From positions 868,001 to 932,000 of the forward strand of contig NZ_JBEDNQ010000001.1 in the NCBI RefSeq assembly GCF_040105385.1: a stretch of 64,000 bases of DNA. Direction: 5' to 3'. Shown here piece by piece: positions 50,826-59,930 of the stretch. The notes under the pieces are model-generated. The model searched no databases. It saw only the letters and a program-made list of their open reading frames with translations, and was not told the origin of the DNA. This DNA is from Pseudonocardia nematodicida. Lineage in GTDB: Bacteria; Actinomycetota; Actinomycetes; Mycobacteriales; Pseudonocardiaceae. Each line of letters opens with the position of its first letter. Position 1 is the first letter of the stretch. The position numbers and the translations under genes were made by a program.

Positions 50826-50899
<74 letters not shown>

Positions 50900-50959
50900 G
50901 CCACCCCTCGCGGGGCTCCGCAAGACTACCCCACGCGGTCCCCCACTCCACCGGGGGCC

Positions 50960-51952
50960 TCACCCCACAGAAGCCCCGTTCAGGTCGAGCACGACCTTCC
51001 CGACCGCTCCCCCGGAACGCAGGTACTCGGCCCCGGAAACCCCCTGGTCGAACGGCACGACGCGGTCGACGGTCGCCCGCACCCGCCCGTCCCCGACGAG
51101 GTCGAGCACCCCGGACCCGACGGCCCCGGCGACCGCGGCCCGCTCGTCCGCGGACCGCACGCTGAACGTCGTCCCGATCAACCGCAGCCGCCGGAACGCC
51201 AGCGTGTTCAGGTCCAAGGTGGACGGAGGCCCGGCCAGCCGGCCGATCTGGATCGCGACGCCGCCGATCCGCATCCCGGCCAGCGCGGCGGCGAGGTACT
51301 CGCCGCCGACGAGGTCGAGCACCACGTCGACACCCGATCCGTCGGTCAGGGACAACAGGGACGAGGCGAGATCGGAGGTCCCGACCAGCGGAGTCGCACC
51401 GGCGGCGGCGAGCGCGTCGGCCTTGGCCGCCGACGTCGTCGTCGCCAGGACCGGGGACGCCCCGAGCGCCGACGCGAGCCGGATCGCGACCTGGCCGACA
51501 CCCGTCGTCCCGCCCAGCACCAGCACCGAGCCGGAGCCGGTGAACCCGGCCTGGGTCACCAGCGCGTCGTGCACGGTCTCCAGCGCCACCGGCAGTGCGG
51601 CGGCGTCCGTCCACGACAGACCGGACGGGACCGGCAGCGCGCGCCGGGCGTCGACGACCGCGTACTCGGCGAACGCCCCCGCACCGGTGCAGAAGACCCG
51701 GTCGCCGAGGCCGCGGCCCGCGGTGCCCGGGCCGGCGGCGACGACCTCACCGGCCAGCTCCATGCCGGCGGTGAAGGTGCCGTCGTCGTCGGCGTGCGGG
51801 ACCGGGTAGCCGCCGCCCAGCGCCAGCAGGTCGGCCCGGTTCAGCCCGGCCGCCCGCACCCGGACCAGGAGCTCGCCCGGGCCGGGCTCAGGAACCGGGA
51901 CGTCCTGGAGGAGCTTCCACTGCGGTCCGTGCCCACCACGCAGTGCCTGCAT
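50960..51952 (-). CDS. NAD(P)H:quinone oxidoreductase (zinc-independent ADH-like, MDR family)
   Basis: 330 residues from ATG 51952 (AGGAAG nine bases upstream; GTG 51958 is also in frame). The MDR fold shows the N-terminal G-E-L-L-V-R-V-R-A-A-G-L-N-R-A-D, the Rossmann V-L-G-G-T-T-G-V-G-Q-V-A-I and G-G-V-A-I-Q-I-G. Zinc-binding Cys residues are missing, as in quinone reductases. Follows der directly in the same direction, so is likely co-transcribed; role is general redox. Confidence 0.88.
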   Translation of the reverse strand: MQALRGGHGPQWKLLQDVPVPEPGPGELLVRVRAAGLNRADLLALGGGYPVPHADDDGTFTAGMELAGEVVAAGPGTAGRGLGDRVFCTGAGAFAEYAVVDARRALPVPSGLSWTDAAALPVALETVHDALVTQAGFTGSGSVLVLGGTTGVGQVAIRLASALGASPVLATTTSAAKADALAAAGATPLVGTSDLASSLLSLTDGSGVDVVLDLVGGEYLAAALAGMRIGGVAIQIGRLAGPPSTLDLNTLAFRRLRLIGTTFSVRSADERAAVAGAVGSGVLDLVGDGRVRATVDRVVPFDQGVSGAEYLRSGGAVGKVVLDLNGASVG

Positions 51953-51958
51953 ACGCAC

Positions 51959-53440
51959 TCACTTCCTGCGCGGGCGCTTCTCCCGCACCCGCACGGACAG
52001 CCGGATCGGCGAGCCGCCGAACCCGAACTCCTCGCGCAGCCTGCGCTCGATGAACCGGCGGTAGCCGGCCTCGAGGAAGCCACTGGTGAACAGCACGAAC
52101 GTCGGCGGGCGGGTCTGCGCCTGCGTCGCGAACATGATCTTGGGCTGCTTGCCGCCGCGGACCGGGGGCGGTGTCGCGGCGACCAGGTCGTTGAGCCACT
52201 GGTTGAGCCGGCCGGTCGGGATCCGGGTGTCCCACGACGCCAGCGCGCGGCGCAGCGCCGGGGCGATCCGCTGGGTGGCGCGCCCGGTCGCGGCGGAGAC
52301 GTTGACCCGCTCCGCCCAGCGGACGCTGATCAGGTCGCGCTCCAGCTCACGCTCGAGCTGGTAGCGGCGGTCGTCGTCGACCAGGTCCCACTTGTTGAAC
52401 AGGATGACCAGGGCGCGGCCGGCCTCGGAGACCATCGTCAGCACCCGCTGGTCCTGCTCGGCGATCGGCTCGGAGGCGTCGATCAGCACCAGCGCGACCT
52501 CGGAGGCGTCGATCGCGGAGCTCGTCCGCAGCGAGGCGTAGTACTCCATGCCCGACGCCATCTTGACCCGCTTGCGCAGGCCCGCGGTGTCGACGAACTT
52601 GAACACCTCGCCGTCCAGCTCGACCAGTGAGTCGACCGGGTCGACGGTGGTGCCGGCGACGTCGTGCACCACCGAGCGCTGCTCGCCGGCCAGCTTGTTG
52701 AGCAGGCTGGACTTGCCCACGTTCGGCTTCCCGACGAGCGCGACACGGCGCGGGCCGGCCCCGGCGGCACCGAAGTCGTCGCGCGGGGTCTCGGGCAGCA
52801 CCTCGAGGATCGCGTCCAGCAGGTCGCCCGAGCCCCGGCCGTGCAGGCCGGACACCGGGTGCGGCTGACCGAGCCCGAGCCGCCACAGTTCGGCGGTGTC
52901 GGCGGTGAGCCGGTCGTCGTCGACCTTGGTGGCGCACAGCAGGACCGGCACGTCGGCGCGGCGCAGCACCCGGGCGACGGCCTGGTCGGTCGCGGTCGCG
53001 CCGACCGACGCGTCGATCACCAGCAGCACCGCGTCCGCGGTCCGCATCGCGACGTCGGCCTGCTGGGCGACGAAGGCCTGCAGCCCGTTCGCGTCGGGCT
53101 CCCAGCCGCCGGTGTCCATCAGTTTGAACCGGCGGCCGTTCCACAGTGCGTCGTAGACGACGCGGTCGCGGGTCACGCCGGGCACGTCCTGCACGACCGC
53201 CTCGCGGCGGCCCAGGATCCGGTTCACCAGCGTCGACTTGCCGACGTTCGGGCGTCCGACGACGGCCAGCGTCGGCGTGGCCAGCACCTCGTCCGGGTCG
53301 AGCCCGGCGGCGACATGCCCCTCGTCGTCGACGGCCACGAACTCGGCCGGGTCCAGCCCCAGCCGGTCCATCTCAGCACGGTCGGCGGCGTCGCCGATCT
53401 CGATGCCGGTCCCGCCCGTGCCGTAGGAGTTCTCGCTCAC
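51959..53440 (-). CDS. der: Ribosome biogenesis GTPase Der
   Basis: 493 residues, GTG start overlapping the plsC stop (GTGA). Two tandem GTPase domains: P-loops G-R-P-N-V-G-K-S-T (about 60-70) and G-K-P-N-V-G-K-S-S (about 230-245), with N-K-W-D G4 and the C-terminal KH-like domain (K-Q-P-K-I-M-F-A-T-Q-A). The N-terminal 55-residue acidic extension is an actinobacterial trait. Needed for 50S subunit maturation. Confidence 0.97.
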   Translation of the reverse strand: MSENSYGTGGTGIEIGDAADRAEMDRLGLDPAEFVAVDDEGHVAAGLDPDEVLATPTLAVVGRPNVGKSTLVNRILGRREAVVQDVPGVTRDRVVYDALWNGRRFKLMDTGGWEPDANGLQAFVAQQADVAMRTADAVLLVIDASVGATATDQAVARVLRRADVPVLLCATKVDDDRLTADTAELWRLGLGQPHPVSGLHGRGSGDLLDAILEVLPETPRDDFGAAGAGPRRVALVGKPNVGKSSLLNKLAGEQRSVVHDVAGTTVDPVDSLVELDGEVFKFVDTAGLRKRVKMASGMEYYASLRTSSAIDASEVALVLIDASEPIAEQDQRVLTMVSEAGRALVILFNKWDLVDDDRRYQLERELERDLISVRWAERVNVSAATGRATQRIAPALRRALASWDTRIPTGRLNQWLNDLVAATPPPVRGGKQPKIMFATQAQTRPPTFVLFTSGFLEAGYRRFIERRLREEFGFGGSPIRLSVRVREKRPRRK

Positions 53441-54120
53441 TTCTCACTCACGTCCCGGCCGGGTCTCGCCGGCCTCTCGTCTCTCTCGTCCAGCTGGTCT
53501 ATCAGCGCCCGCAACGCGACGGTGACGTCCGTGGTCGCGGCGGCCAGGCCGTCGCGACCCGGTGCCGACGGCGCGGGCAGCGGCTCGCCGACCAGCACGT
53601 CGACCCGCGGCCGGAACCGCCGGCCCGCGCCGTCCGGACGACGGGTGCCGCGCACCGCCACCGGCAGCAGCGCCGCCCCGGCCGAGCGGGCCAGCCAGGC
53701 CGCGCCCTGCCGCGCCGCGGCGACCTCACCGGAACCGCGGGTGCCCTCGGGGAACACCGCGACCACGCCGCCGTCGCGCAACACGTCCTGCGCCGCGAGC
53801 AGCGGCCGCCGGTCCACGACGTCCCTCCGCACCGGGAGCTGCCCGATCGCGGGCAGCAGCACCCGCAGCGGACCGCGGAACATCTCGTCCTTCACCAGGA
53901 ACACCACGCGCCGCCGGATCATGCCGAACAGCAGCGGCCCGTCGACGAACGCGCTGTGGTTCGCGACGAGCACCACCGGGCCGTCCGCCGGAACCCTGTC
54001 CCCATGCTGCACCCGGACCCGCAGGAACGGGACGAAGATCCAGGTGCCGAGCCACCGGGCCAGGTCGTGCAGCCACCCGAGCGCGCCGGGCGGCAGCATC
54101 TCCTGCCCGGACCGGCTCAC
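53437..54120 (-). CDS. plsC: 1-acyl-sn-glycerol-3-phosphate acyltransferase
   Basis: 227 residues, GTG start overlapping cmk. The H-x4-D acyltransferase motif (N-H-S-A-F-V-D) and the P-E-G-T-R-G motif are present, with a hydrophobic N-terminal membrane anchor (W-L-G-T-W-I-F-V-P-F-L). Makes phosphatidic acid from lysophosphatidate and acyl donor at the membrane. Position between cmk and der is conserved in actinobacteria. Confidence 0.92.
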   Translation of the reverse strand: MSRSGQEMLPPGALGWLHDLARWLGTWIFVPFLRVRVQHGDRVPADGPVVLVANHSAFVDGPLLFGMIRRRVVFLVKDEMFRGPLRVLLPAIGQLPVRRDVVDRRPLLAAQDVLRDGGVVAVFPEGTRGSGEVAAARQGAAWLARSAGAALLPVAVRGTRRPDGAGRRFRPRVDVLVGEPLPAPSAPGRDGLAAATTDVTVALRALIDQLDERDERPARPGRDVSEK

Positions 54121-54815
54121 CCGTCCAGCCCCCGTTCGGCGACGAGCTCGCGCAGCCGGTCCAGCACCGCGTCGGCGGAGAGCCGGTCGGTGTCGAGCAC
54201 CAGCGCGTCGGCGGCCGCGTAGAGCGGGGAGACCCGCCGCGACGAGTCGAGCCGGTCCCGCCGCTCGACGTCGGCGAGGGTGGTGTGCAGGTCGGCCTCC
54301 CGGCCGGCCCGGGCGTTCTGCCGCCCGCGCCGCGCCGCACGGACCTCCGGCGACGCCGTCAGGTAGACCTTGAGCGGCGCGTCCGGCACCACGACGGTGC
54401 CGATGTCCCGGCCCTCGACGACGATCCCGCCACCGCGGGAGACCGCGGCCTCGATCAGCGCGTGCTGCCGGGCCACCAGCCGGGTGCGCACGTCCGGCAG
54501 CGCGGAGACCGCCGACACCAGGCCGGTCACCTCCGGCCCGCGGATCTCGGCGGACACGTCGTCGCCGTCGAGGGTGATGGTCGGTGACGACGGGTCGGTG
54601 CCGGACTCCATCCGCGCCCCGGTCGCGACCTCGGTCATCTCCCCGGCCGGCGCGTCCTCGCCGAGCCCGGCGCGCAGCACCGCCAGCGTCGCGGCCCGGT
54701 ACATCGCACCGGTGTCCAGGTAGGCCGCGGCACAGGACTGCGCCAGCCGCCGCGAGACGGTCGACTTGCCCGTCCCGGACGGACCGTCCATCGCGACGAC
54801 GCCCCGCAAGGCCAC
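54117..54815 (-). CDS. cmk: Cytidylate kinase
   Basis: 232 residues from GTG 54815; GGGGGA upstream. P-loop G-P-S-G-T-G-K-S-T at about 9-17, Y-L-D-T-G-A-M-Y-R, G-R-D-I-G-T-V-V, and the R-R-x-R-Q-N region match cytidylate kinase. Phosphorylates CMP and dCMP. An in-frame ATG 39 bases further upstream (54854) lies inside a hairpin and is less likely. Confidence 0.95.
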   Translation of the reverse strand: MALRGVVAMDGPSGTGKSTVSRRLAQSCAAAYLDTGAMYRAATLAVLRAGLGEDAPAGEMTEVATGARMESGTDPSSPTITLDGDDVSAEIRGPEVTGLVSAVSALPDVRTRLVARQHALIEAAVSRGGGIVVEGRDIGTVVVPDAPLKVYLTASPEVRAARRGRQNARAGREADLHTTLADVERRDRLDSSRRVSPLYAAADALVLDTDRLSADAVLDRLRELVAERGLDG

Positions 54816-54842
54816 CTGTCCCCCATGAGTTGTTCGGGTAGT

Positions 54843-54868
54843 ACCGACCGGCATTCTCGCCGGTCGGT
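54843..54868. repeat. 10-bp stem hairpin between aroH and cmk
   Basis: ACCGACCGGC (54843-54852) and GCCGGTCGGT (54859-54868), 6-base loop, in the 65-base gap. No T-run follows; could be an attenuator or just mRNA structure before cmk. Confidence 0.45.
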
Positions 54869-54880
54869 CCGACGGGGCCC

Positions 54881-55243
54881 TTACCGGGGCAGGTCGGTGC
54901 GCAGCGCCCGTGCCCCGTGCAGGTAGACGTGCCGCAGGTCGGCCCGCGGCTTCGGGGTGTCGACGTGGGCCAGCAGCCGCAGCACCCGCGGCAGCGCGCC
55001 CGGCACCGCGATCTCCGTCGCGCACATCAGCGGCACGTCGGTCAGCCCGAGCAGCCGCGCGGCGTAGGCCGGGAACTCGGCCGTCAGGTCCGGGGTCGCG
55101 GTGAACCAGATCGAGATGATGTCGTCGGGATCCAGGTCGTTGCGTTCCAGCACGGCCGTGACCAGCTCGGCGGAGCGGTCCAGGATCTGGTCGCGGTCGT
55201 CGGCGTCGACCTGGGTCGCGCCGCGCAGTGCACGGACCGCCAC
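54881..55243 (-). CDS. aroH: Chorismate mutase (AroH type)
   Basis: 120 residues, GTG start overlapping the rluB stop by one base. V-A-V-R-A-L-R-G-A-T-Q-V-D-A-D-D at the N-terminus and the R-L-L-G-L-T-D-V-P-L-M-C-A-T-E-I-A-V-P-G-A-L match the trimeric monofunctional AroH mutase. Converts chorismate to prephenate for Phe and Tyr. Gene order with cmk and rluB is typical of actinobacteria. Confidence 0.93.
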   Translation of the reverse strand: MAVRALRGATQVDADDRDQILDRSAELVTAVLERNDLDPDDIISIWFTATPDLTAEFPAYAARLLGLTDVPLMCATEIAVPGALPRVLRLLAHVDTPKPRADLRHVYLHGARALRTDLPR

Positions 55244-56004
55244 TAGAGACCGACCGCCTTGTAGAGCGACCCGACCTCGACCCGGTCCAGCGGGCGGAGC
55301 TTGCCGGGCCGCTGGTTGCCGAGCCGGACCTCGCCGACGGCGGTGCGCACCAGGCGCTGCACCGGGTGCCCGACCTCGGACAGCAGGCGCCGGACGACGT
55401 GTTTGCGGCCCTCGTGCAGCACCAGCTGCACGGTGGAGCGGCCGGGCACCATGTCGACGAGCTTGAACGCGTCCACCGTGGCGACGCCGTCGTCGAGCTC
55501 GATGCCGTCGCGCAGCCGCCGGCCCAGGTCCCGGGCGATCTTGCCCTCGACCTCGGCCAGGTAGGTCTTGGGGACCTCGTACGACGGGTGCATCAGCCGG
55601 TGGCCGAGCTCGCCGTCGTTGGTGAGCAGCAGCAGGCCCTCGGTGTCGGCGTCGAGACGGCCGACGTGGAACAGCCGCTGCGCCTCGTTCATCAGCTCGA
55701 CGCGATCGGCGAGCAGGTCGCCGACGCACGGCCGGCCCAGGTCGTCGGACATCGTCGAGTGCAGGCCGCGGGGCTTGTTCAGCGCCAGGTAGACCTGGTC
55801 GTCGCGCAGGGTGACCCGGGCGCCGTCGACGTGCAGCACGGCCGTCTCCGGGTCGATCCGGCGGCCCATCTCGCGGACGGTCACGCCGTCGACCTGCACG
55901 CGGCCCTGCGCGATCAGCTCCTCGGCCGCGCGCCGGGACGCGACGCCCGCGCGGGCCAGCACCTTCTGCAGGCGGACGCCGTCGGGGTCGTGGGTGGTAC
56001 TCAT
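55243..56004 (-). CDS. rluB: 23S rRNA pseudouridine synthase, RluB family
   Basis: 253 residues. N-terminal S4 domain (V-R-L-Q-K-V-L-A-R-A-G-V-A-S-R-R-A-A-E-E-L-I) and the catalytic R-L-D-A-D-T-E-G-L with the active Asp. Makes a pseudouridine in 23S rRNA. 5 bases after scpB. Confidence 0.94.
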   Translation of the reverse strand: MSTTHDPDGVRLQKVLARAGVASRRAAEELIAQGRVQVDGVTVREMGRRIDPETAVLHVDGARVTLRDDQVYLALNKPRGLHSTMSDDLGRPCVGDLLADRVELMNEAQRLFHVGRLDADTEGLLLLTNDGELGHRLMHPSYEVPKTYLAEVEGKIARDLGRRLRDGIELDDGVATVDAFKLVDMVPGRSTVQLVLHEGRKHVVRRLLSEVGHPVQRLVRTAVGEVRLGNQRPGKLRPLDRVEVGSLYKAVGL

Positions 56005-56009
56005 GTGGC

Positions 56010-57026
56010 TCAGTTTCCGTCCAGGTCGTCGATCGCATCGATGTCGGGCAGCAGTGGCGCCAGCGGCGGCAGCTCCTGCACCGAGGAGAGCCCGAGCCGC
56101 TCCAGGAACAGCTCGGTGGTCCGGAACAGTGTCCCTCCCGTGGTTTCCTCGGTTCCGGCCTCCTCCACCAAGCCGCGGGTCCAGAGGGTCTTCAGGACGC
56201 CGTCGCAGTTGACGCCGCGGACCGCCGCGACCCGCGCGCGGGTCACCGGCTGCCGGTAGGCGACGACGGCGAGGGTCTCCAGCGCCGCTCGGGTGAGGCG
56301 GGCGCGCTGGCCGTCGAGCAGCATCTTCTCGACGTAGGGGGCGTAGCGGTCGCGGGTGTAGAACCGCCAGCCCTCCCCCGCGCGGCGCAGGTCGATGCCG
56401 CGGGCGTCGGCGGTCAAGGCCAGCGACATGCGGTGCAGCGTCGCCCGGATGCGGGCGGCGGGCTGGTTCAGCGCGGTGGCCAGCGAGGTCTCGTCGACGG
56501 GTGAGTCGACGACGAGCAGCAGGGCCTCGAGGGCGTGTTCCAGGTCGGTGTCGTCGGCGAGCTCGTCGCCGGTGACGGGCGGCTCCTCGGCGAGGCCCGG
56601 CATCTCACCGGACTCGTCCTCCGCTCCGGCCGGATCGTCGCCACCGGGCTCGTCGACACGAGGGATCCCGGCCGCGTCGTCCTCACCGGGACCGGCCGTG
56701 GCTCCGCCGTCCGGGCCCCGCTCCCGGTCGATCTGCCCGGGGCCGCCTGCCGCACCGCCGGGTGTCACGTCCGTGTCGACCGGTCCGGTGTACTCGGCCG
56801 GCGTGGCCTCCGCTGCCGGCTCGGCGGCCTCGACCGGCTCGGGATCATCAGCCGGCTCGACCGCAGCGGCCGGCTCGGTGTCATCGGCCGGTCGCTCGAC
56901 CGGGACGGTCGCGCGGAACGCGCCGGCGTGCGGACTGCGCGGCACGGTGCGGCCGATCAGCCGCAGCAGCTCGGACGGATCCTCCGGGTCGTCCGAGCCC
57001 GGCCGGTCGTCCGGCTCAGTCACCAC
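56010..57026 (-). CDS. scpB: Segregation and condensation protein B
   Basis: 338 residues if started at GTG 57026 or 57023, with GGAG upstream; an ATG at 57065 would add 13 residues. The winged-helix ScpB core is the C-terminal half (D-L-E-H-A-L-E-A-L-L-L-V-V-D-S-P-V ... E-T-L-A-V-V-A-Y-R-Q-P-V-T-R-A). The first 150 residues are a low-complexity acidic Pro/Ala/Glu linker, longer than usual. Kleisin-binding partner in the SMC complex. Overlaps scpA by about 11 bases. Confidence 0.92.
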   Translation of the reverse strand: MVTEPDDRPGSDDPEDPSELLRLIGRTVPRSPHAGAFRATVPVERPADDTEPAAAVEPADDPEPVEAAEPAAEATPAEYTGPVDTDVTPGGAAGGPGQIDRERGPDGGATAGPGEDDAAGIPRVDEPGGDDPAGAEDESGEMPGLAEEPPVTGDELADDTDLEHALEALLLVVDSPVDETSLATALNQPAARIRATLHRMSLALTADARGIDLRRAGEGWRFYTRDRYAPYVEKMLLDGQRARLTRAALETLAVVAYRQPVTRARVAAVRGVNCDGVLKTLWTRGLVEEAGTEETTGGTLFRTTELFLERLGLSSVQELPPLAPLLPDIDAIDDLDGN

Positions 57027-58053
57027 CGCCGGCTCCGGGCCTCTCGTCGTCGTGCACGGGGTCATTGTCCGTGTCCGCGCCGACCGGCTCCGCGTCGCCC
57101 CACTCGTCGACGGCCGTGTCGGTGTCGGCCCCGGGCTCCGGGTCGCGGTTCTTCTTCCGCTTCCGCGCGTTTCGGGCCCGCACGGCCTCCTCGGCCGCGA
57201 CCCGCTCGTCCTCGATCGCCGCGGCGTAGGCCACCGGGTCGTCGGTCCGGTCCGCGGTCCAGGTGACGGTCAGGTCCGCGAACGGCTCCGGCTGCACCAG
57301 CGCGACCGAGCGCTCCCGGTACAGCTCCAGCAGCCCCATGAACCGGGCGATCACCTCGAGGGTCCCGACGCAGTCCGCGGTCAGCTCCGCGAACGTCGCC
57401 TCCCCCGCCTCGGCCAGCCGCTCCCGCATCAGCTGGGTGTGCTCGGCCACCGACACGTACACCGCGTGCAGGTGGTCGATGCCCACCTCCTCGGGCGGGC
57501 GCGGCCGGAACACCGCGGCCGCGAGCTCGGCGAACGCCTGCGCGTCGACCCCGAGCAGCACCTCGGGCAGCAGCTCGGCGTAGCGGTCCTCGATCGCCAC
57601 CGAACGCGGGAACCGGCGCATCGCACCGTTCTCGAGCTCGACGAACAGCTGCGCCGCCTCCTTGTAGGCGCGGTACTGCAGCAGCCGGGCGAACAGCAGG
57701 TCGCGGGCCTCCAGCAGGGCCAGGTCCTCGGCGTCCTCGACCTCGGCGCCGGGCACCAGCCGGGCGGCCTTGAGGTCGAGCAGGGTCGCCGCGACGACGA
57801 GGAACTCGGTGGTCTCGTCCAGGTCCGCGTCGTCGCCGAGGTCGGTGAGGTGCGCGATGAAGTCGTCGGTGACCTTGTGCAGGGCCATCTCGGTGACGTC
57901 GAGCTCGTGCTTGCCGATCAGCTGCAGCAGCAGGTCGAACGGGCCCTCGAAGTTCGCCAGCCGGACGGTGAACCGGCGCGACCGCGGGGTCGCGACGTCG
58001 GTCTCGTCGAGCGTCTCCGGAACATCGCCCGGCCCGTCCGCCAGCAGCGTCAC
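57016..58053 (-). CDS. scpA: Segregation and condensation protein A (kleisin)
   Basis: 345 residues, GTG start overlapping parA (GTGA). The kleisin N-terminal F-T-V-R-L-A-N-F-E-G-P-F-D-L-L-L-Q-L-I-G-K-H-E-L-D-V and the late winged helix are clear. C-terminal tail basic (A-R-K-R-K-K-N-R) then acidic. Bridges SMC heads for chromosome compaction and segregation. Confidence 0.95.
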   Translation of the reverse strand: MTLLADGPGDVPETLDETDVATPRSRRFTVRLANFEGPFDLLLQLIGKHELDVTEMALHKVTDDFIAHLTDLGDDADLDETTEFLVVAATLLDLKAARLVPGAEVEDAEDLALLEARDLLFARLLQYRAYKEAAQLFVELENGAMRRFPRSVAIEDRYAELLPEVLLGVDAQAFAELAAAVFRPRPPEEVGIDHLHAVYVSVAEHTQLMRERLAEAGEATFAELTADCVGTLEVIARFMGLLELYRERSVALVQPEPFADLTVTWTADRTDDPVAYAAAIEDERVAAEEAVRARNARKRKKNRDPEPGADTDTAVDEWGDAEPVGADTDNDPVHDDERPGAGGGD

Positions 58054-58943
58054 CGGGCGATGACCTCGCGCGCCAGCATCCGGTAGGAGTCCGCCGCGTA
58101 CGACGTCGGCGCCCACTGGGTGATCGGCTCGCCGGCGACCGTGGTCTCCGGGAACTTGATCGTGCGGTTGATGACGGCGTCGAACACCTTGTCGCCGAAC
58201 GCCTCGACGACCCGCTCGTGCACCTCACGGGTGTGCAGCGTCCGGGTGTCGTACATGGTGGCGAGCACGCCGAGCAGGTCTAGGTCCGGGTTGAGCCGGT
58301 CCCGGACCTTGTCGATGGTGTCCATCAGCAGCGCGACCCCGCGCAGCGAGAAGAACTCGCAGGCCAGCGGCACCAGGACCGCGTCGGCGCAGGCCAGCGC
58401 GTTGATCGTGAGCAGGCCGAGCGACGGCTGGCAGTCGATGAGGACGACGTCGTAGTCGGGCAGGAACCGCTTCAGCGACCGGCCGAGCGCCTGCTCCCGG
58501 CCGACCTCGGTGACCAGCTGCACCTCGGCCGCCGACAGGTCGATGTTCGACGGGAGCAGGTCCATGTTCTCGACGCCGGTGTCCTGCAGGACCTCCGCCG
58601 GGTCGGTGTCGCGCTCCATGAGCAGGTTGTAGACCGTCGCCTCGAGCTGGTGCGGCTGCACGCCGAGGCCCACCGACAGCGCACCCTGCGGGTCGAAGTC
58701 GACGAGCAGCACCCTGCGGCCGTACTCGGCGAGCGCGGCCCCGAGGTTGATCGTCGACGTCGTCTTGCCGACGCCGCCCTTCTGGTTCGCCACGGCGATC
58801 ACGCGGGCCGGGCCGTGCACCTCGACGGCCGACGGCTCGGGCGCACGCGGACTCGTGCGGTGAGTATTTCGCCCCGGGTCCGACGTCTGCTCATCGGCCG
58901 GGTCGTCGAGCCGGTTCTGGGGTTCCGGCCGCGTCGGGTTCAT
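58050..58943 (-). CDS. parA: Chromosome-partitioning ATPase (ParA/Soj)
   Basis: 297 residues; ATG at 58943 with GGAG. Deviant Walker A N-Q-K-G-G-V-G-K-T-T-S and the D-F-D-P-Q-G and D-C-Q-P-S motifs. A 70-residue disordered leader precedes the ATPase. Coupled to scpAB as in many actinobacteria; this is the second soj-like ParA beside scpA rather than the oriC-linked one. Confidence 0.93.
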   Translation of the reverse strand: MNPTRPEPQNRLDDPADEQTSDPGRNTHRTSPRAPEPSAVEVHGPARVIAVANQKGGVGKTTSTINLGAALAEYGRRVLLVDFDPQGALSVGLGVQPHQLEATVYNLLMERDTDPAEVLQDTGVENMDLLPSNIDLSAAEVQLVTEVGREQALGRSLKRFLPDYDVVLIDCQPSLGLLTINALACADAVLVPLACEFFSLRGVALLMDTIDKVRDRLNPDLDLLGVLATMYDTRTLHTREVHERVVEAFGDKVFDAVINRTIKFPETTVAGEPITQWAPTSYAADSYRMLAREVIAR

Positions 58944-59160
58944 GCGGTCTCCGGTCTCGTCGTGGGGTGCCGTACCGGGTCGTGGGTCCTCGACGGGCGC
59001 TGCTTCCCGACCCGCACGGTGGGAACGCCCCCCACGTGATGTGCAGGTCACCTTACCGGCGGCCGCTGGGGACCCCTGGCACCCGGGTCCCGGGCGTGTC
59101 GCGGGCCGCCCGGTCGCTGCGACCGCGTCGGCTCCGTTCCCCGGACCGCCGCGCCGCGCC

Positions 59161-59838
59161 TCAGCCGTGCCCGACCGTCACCCCGCCGGCCGAGGACCGG
59201 GCGGTGATCCGGTGTGGCGCACCCGGCGTGTCCGCGAGCTCGACGCGCGTCTGCCCCGCCGTCGTCTCGGCGTCGACCGCGTAGTCCTGTCCGTCGGGCA
59301 CCCGGACGTCGACGCTGCCGGCGCTCGACTCGGCCGTGACCTCCGGCGCCGCGGCGACGAAGGTGAGGTCGACCGACCCGGCGCTCGACTCCGCGGTCAC
59401 CGAGCCCGGGCCGAGCCCACGGCCCTGCACCCCGCCGGCGGAGGTCCGGACCTCGTGCTCACCGGTCAGGCCCTCGATCTCGATCGCACCCGCGGACAGC
59501 TCGGCCCGCGACGACGACGCCTCCGGGACCGTGATCACCAGCCCGGCCTGGCAGCGGTCCGAGCCCCGGTCCGGGCAGCGCGCCTCGACCCGCAGGACCT
59601 CGCCGTCGAGCCGGTGCGTGACCTCCGGCCGGGCGTCGCCGGTCCAGCGCAGGTCCTGCTCGACCCGGGCCTGCGTGCCCGCGACGAGGCGCAGGTTCCC
59701 GGCGTCGGAGTCGACCTCGACCCGGGAGACCGCCCCGTCGATCTGCTCGGTGACGTCGTCCCGCTGCTCCGCCCCGGTCGCGCCGCACCCGGCCAGCAAC
59801 CCCACCACAGCTCCGAGGACCCACCATCGGTATCGCAT
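59161..59838 (-). CDS. DUF4097-type lipoprotein (adhesin-like beta-helix)
   Basis: 225 residues, ATG at 59838. Lipobox V-G-L-L-A-G-C. Repeated beta-strands carrying S-S-A-G-S-V and S-S-A-G-G-V every 18-20 residues match the DUF4097 beta-helix. Extracellular lipoprotein of unknown job. Lies between parA (220-base gap, no gene seen) and xerD. Confidence 0.78.
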   Translation of the reverse strand: MRYRWWVLGAVVGLLAGCGATGAEQRDDVTEQIDGAVSRVEVDSDAGNLRLVAGTQARVEQDLRWTGDARPEVTHRLDGEVLRVEARCPDRGSDRCQAGLVITVPEASSSRAELSAGAIEIEGLTGEHEVRTSAGGVQGRGLGPGSVTAESSAGSVDLTFVAAAPEVTAESSAGSVDVRVPDGQDYAVDAETTAGQTRVELADTPGAPHRITARSSAGGVTVGHG

Positions 59839-59930
59839 CGACCCCGGACCGTAGTCCCATGCCGAGAGGCGATCGCGATCCGGGCGCGAGAACGGCCACC
59901 CCCGTGGCCGGATCCGCGCCGAGAACCTGA

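Noticed and set aside
58050..58943. ParA as plasmid partition gene
   Set aside because: It is coupled to scpA, scpB and rluB in the conserved chromosomal order and has no ParB neighbour or origin.
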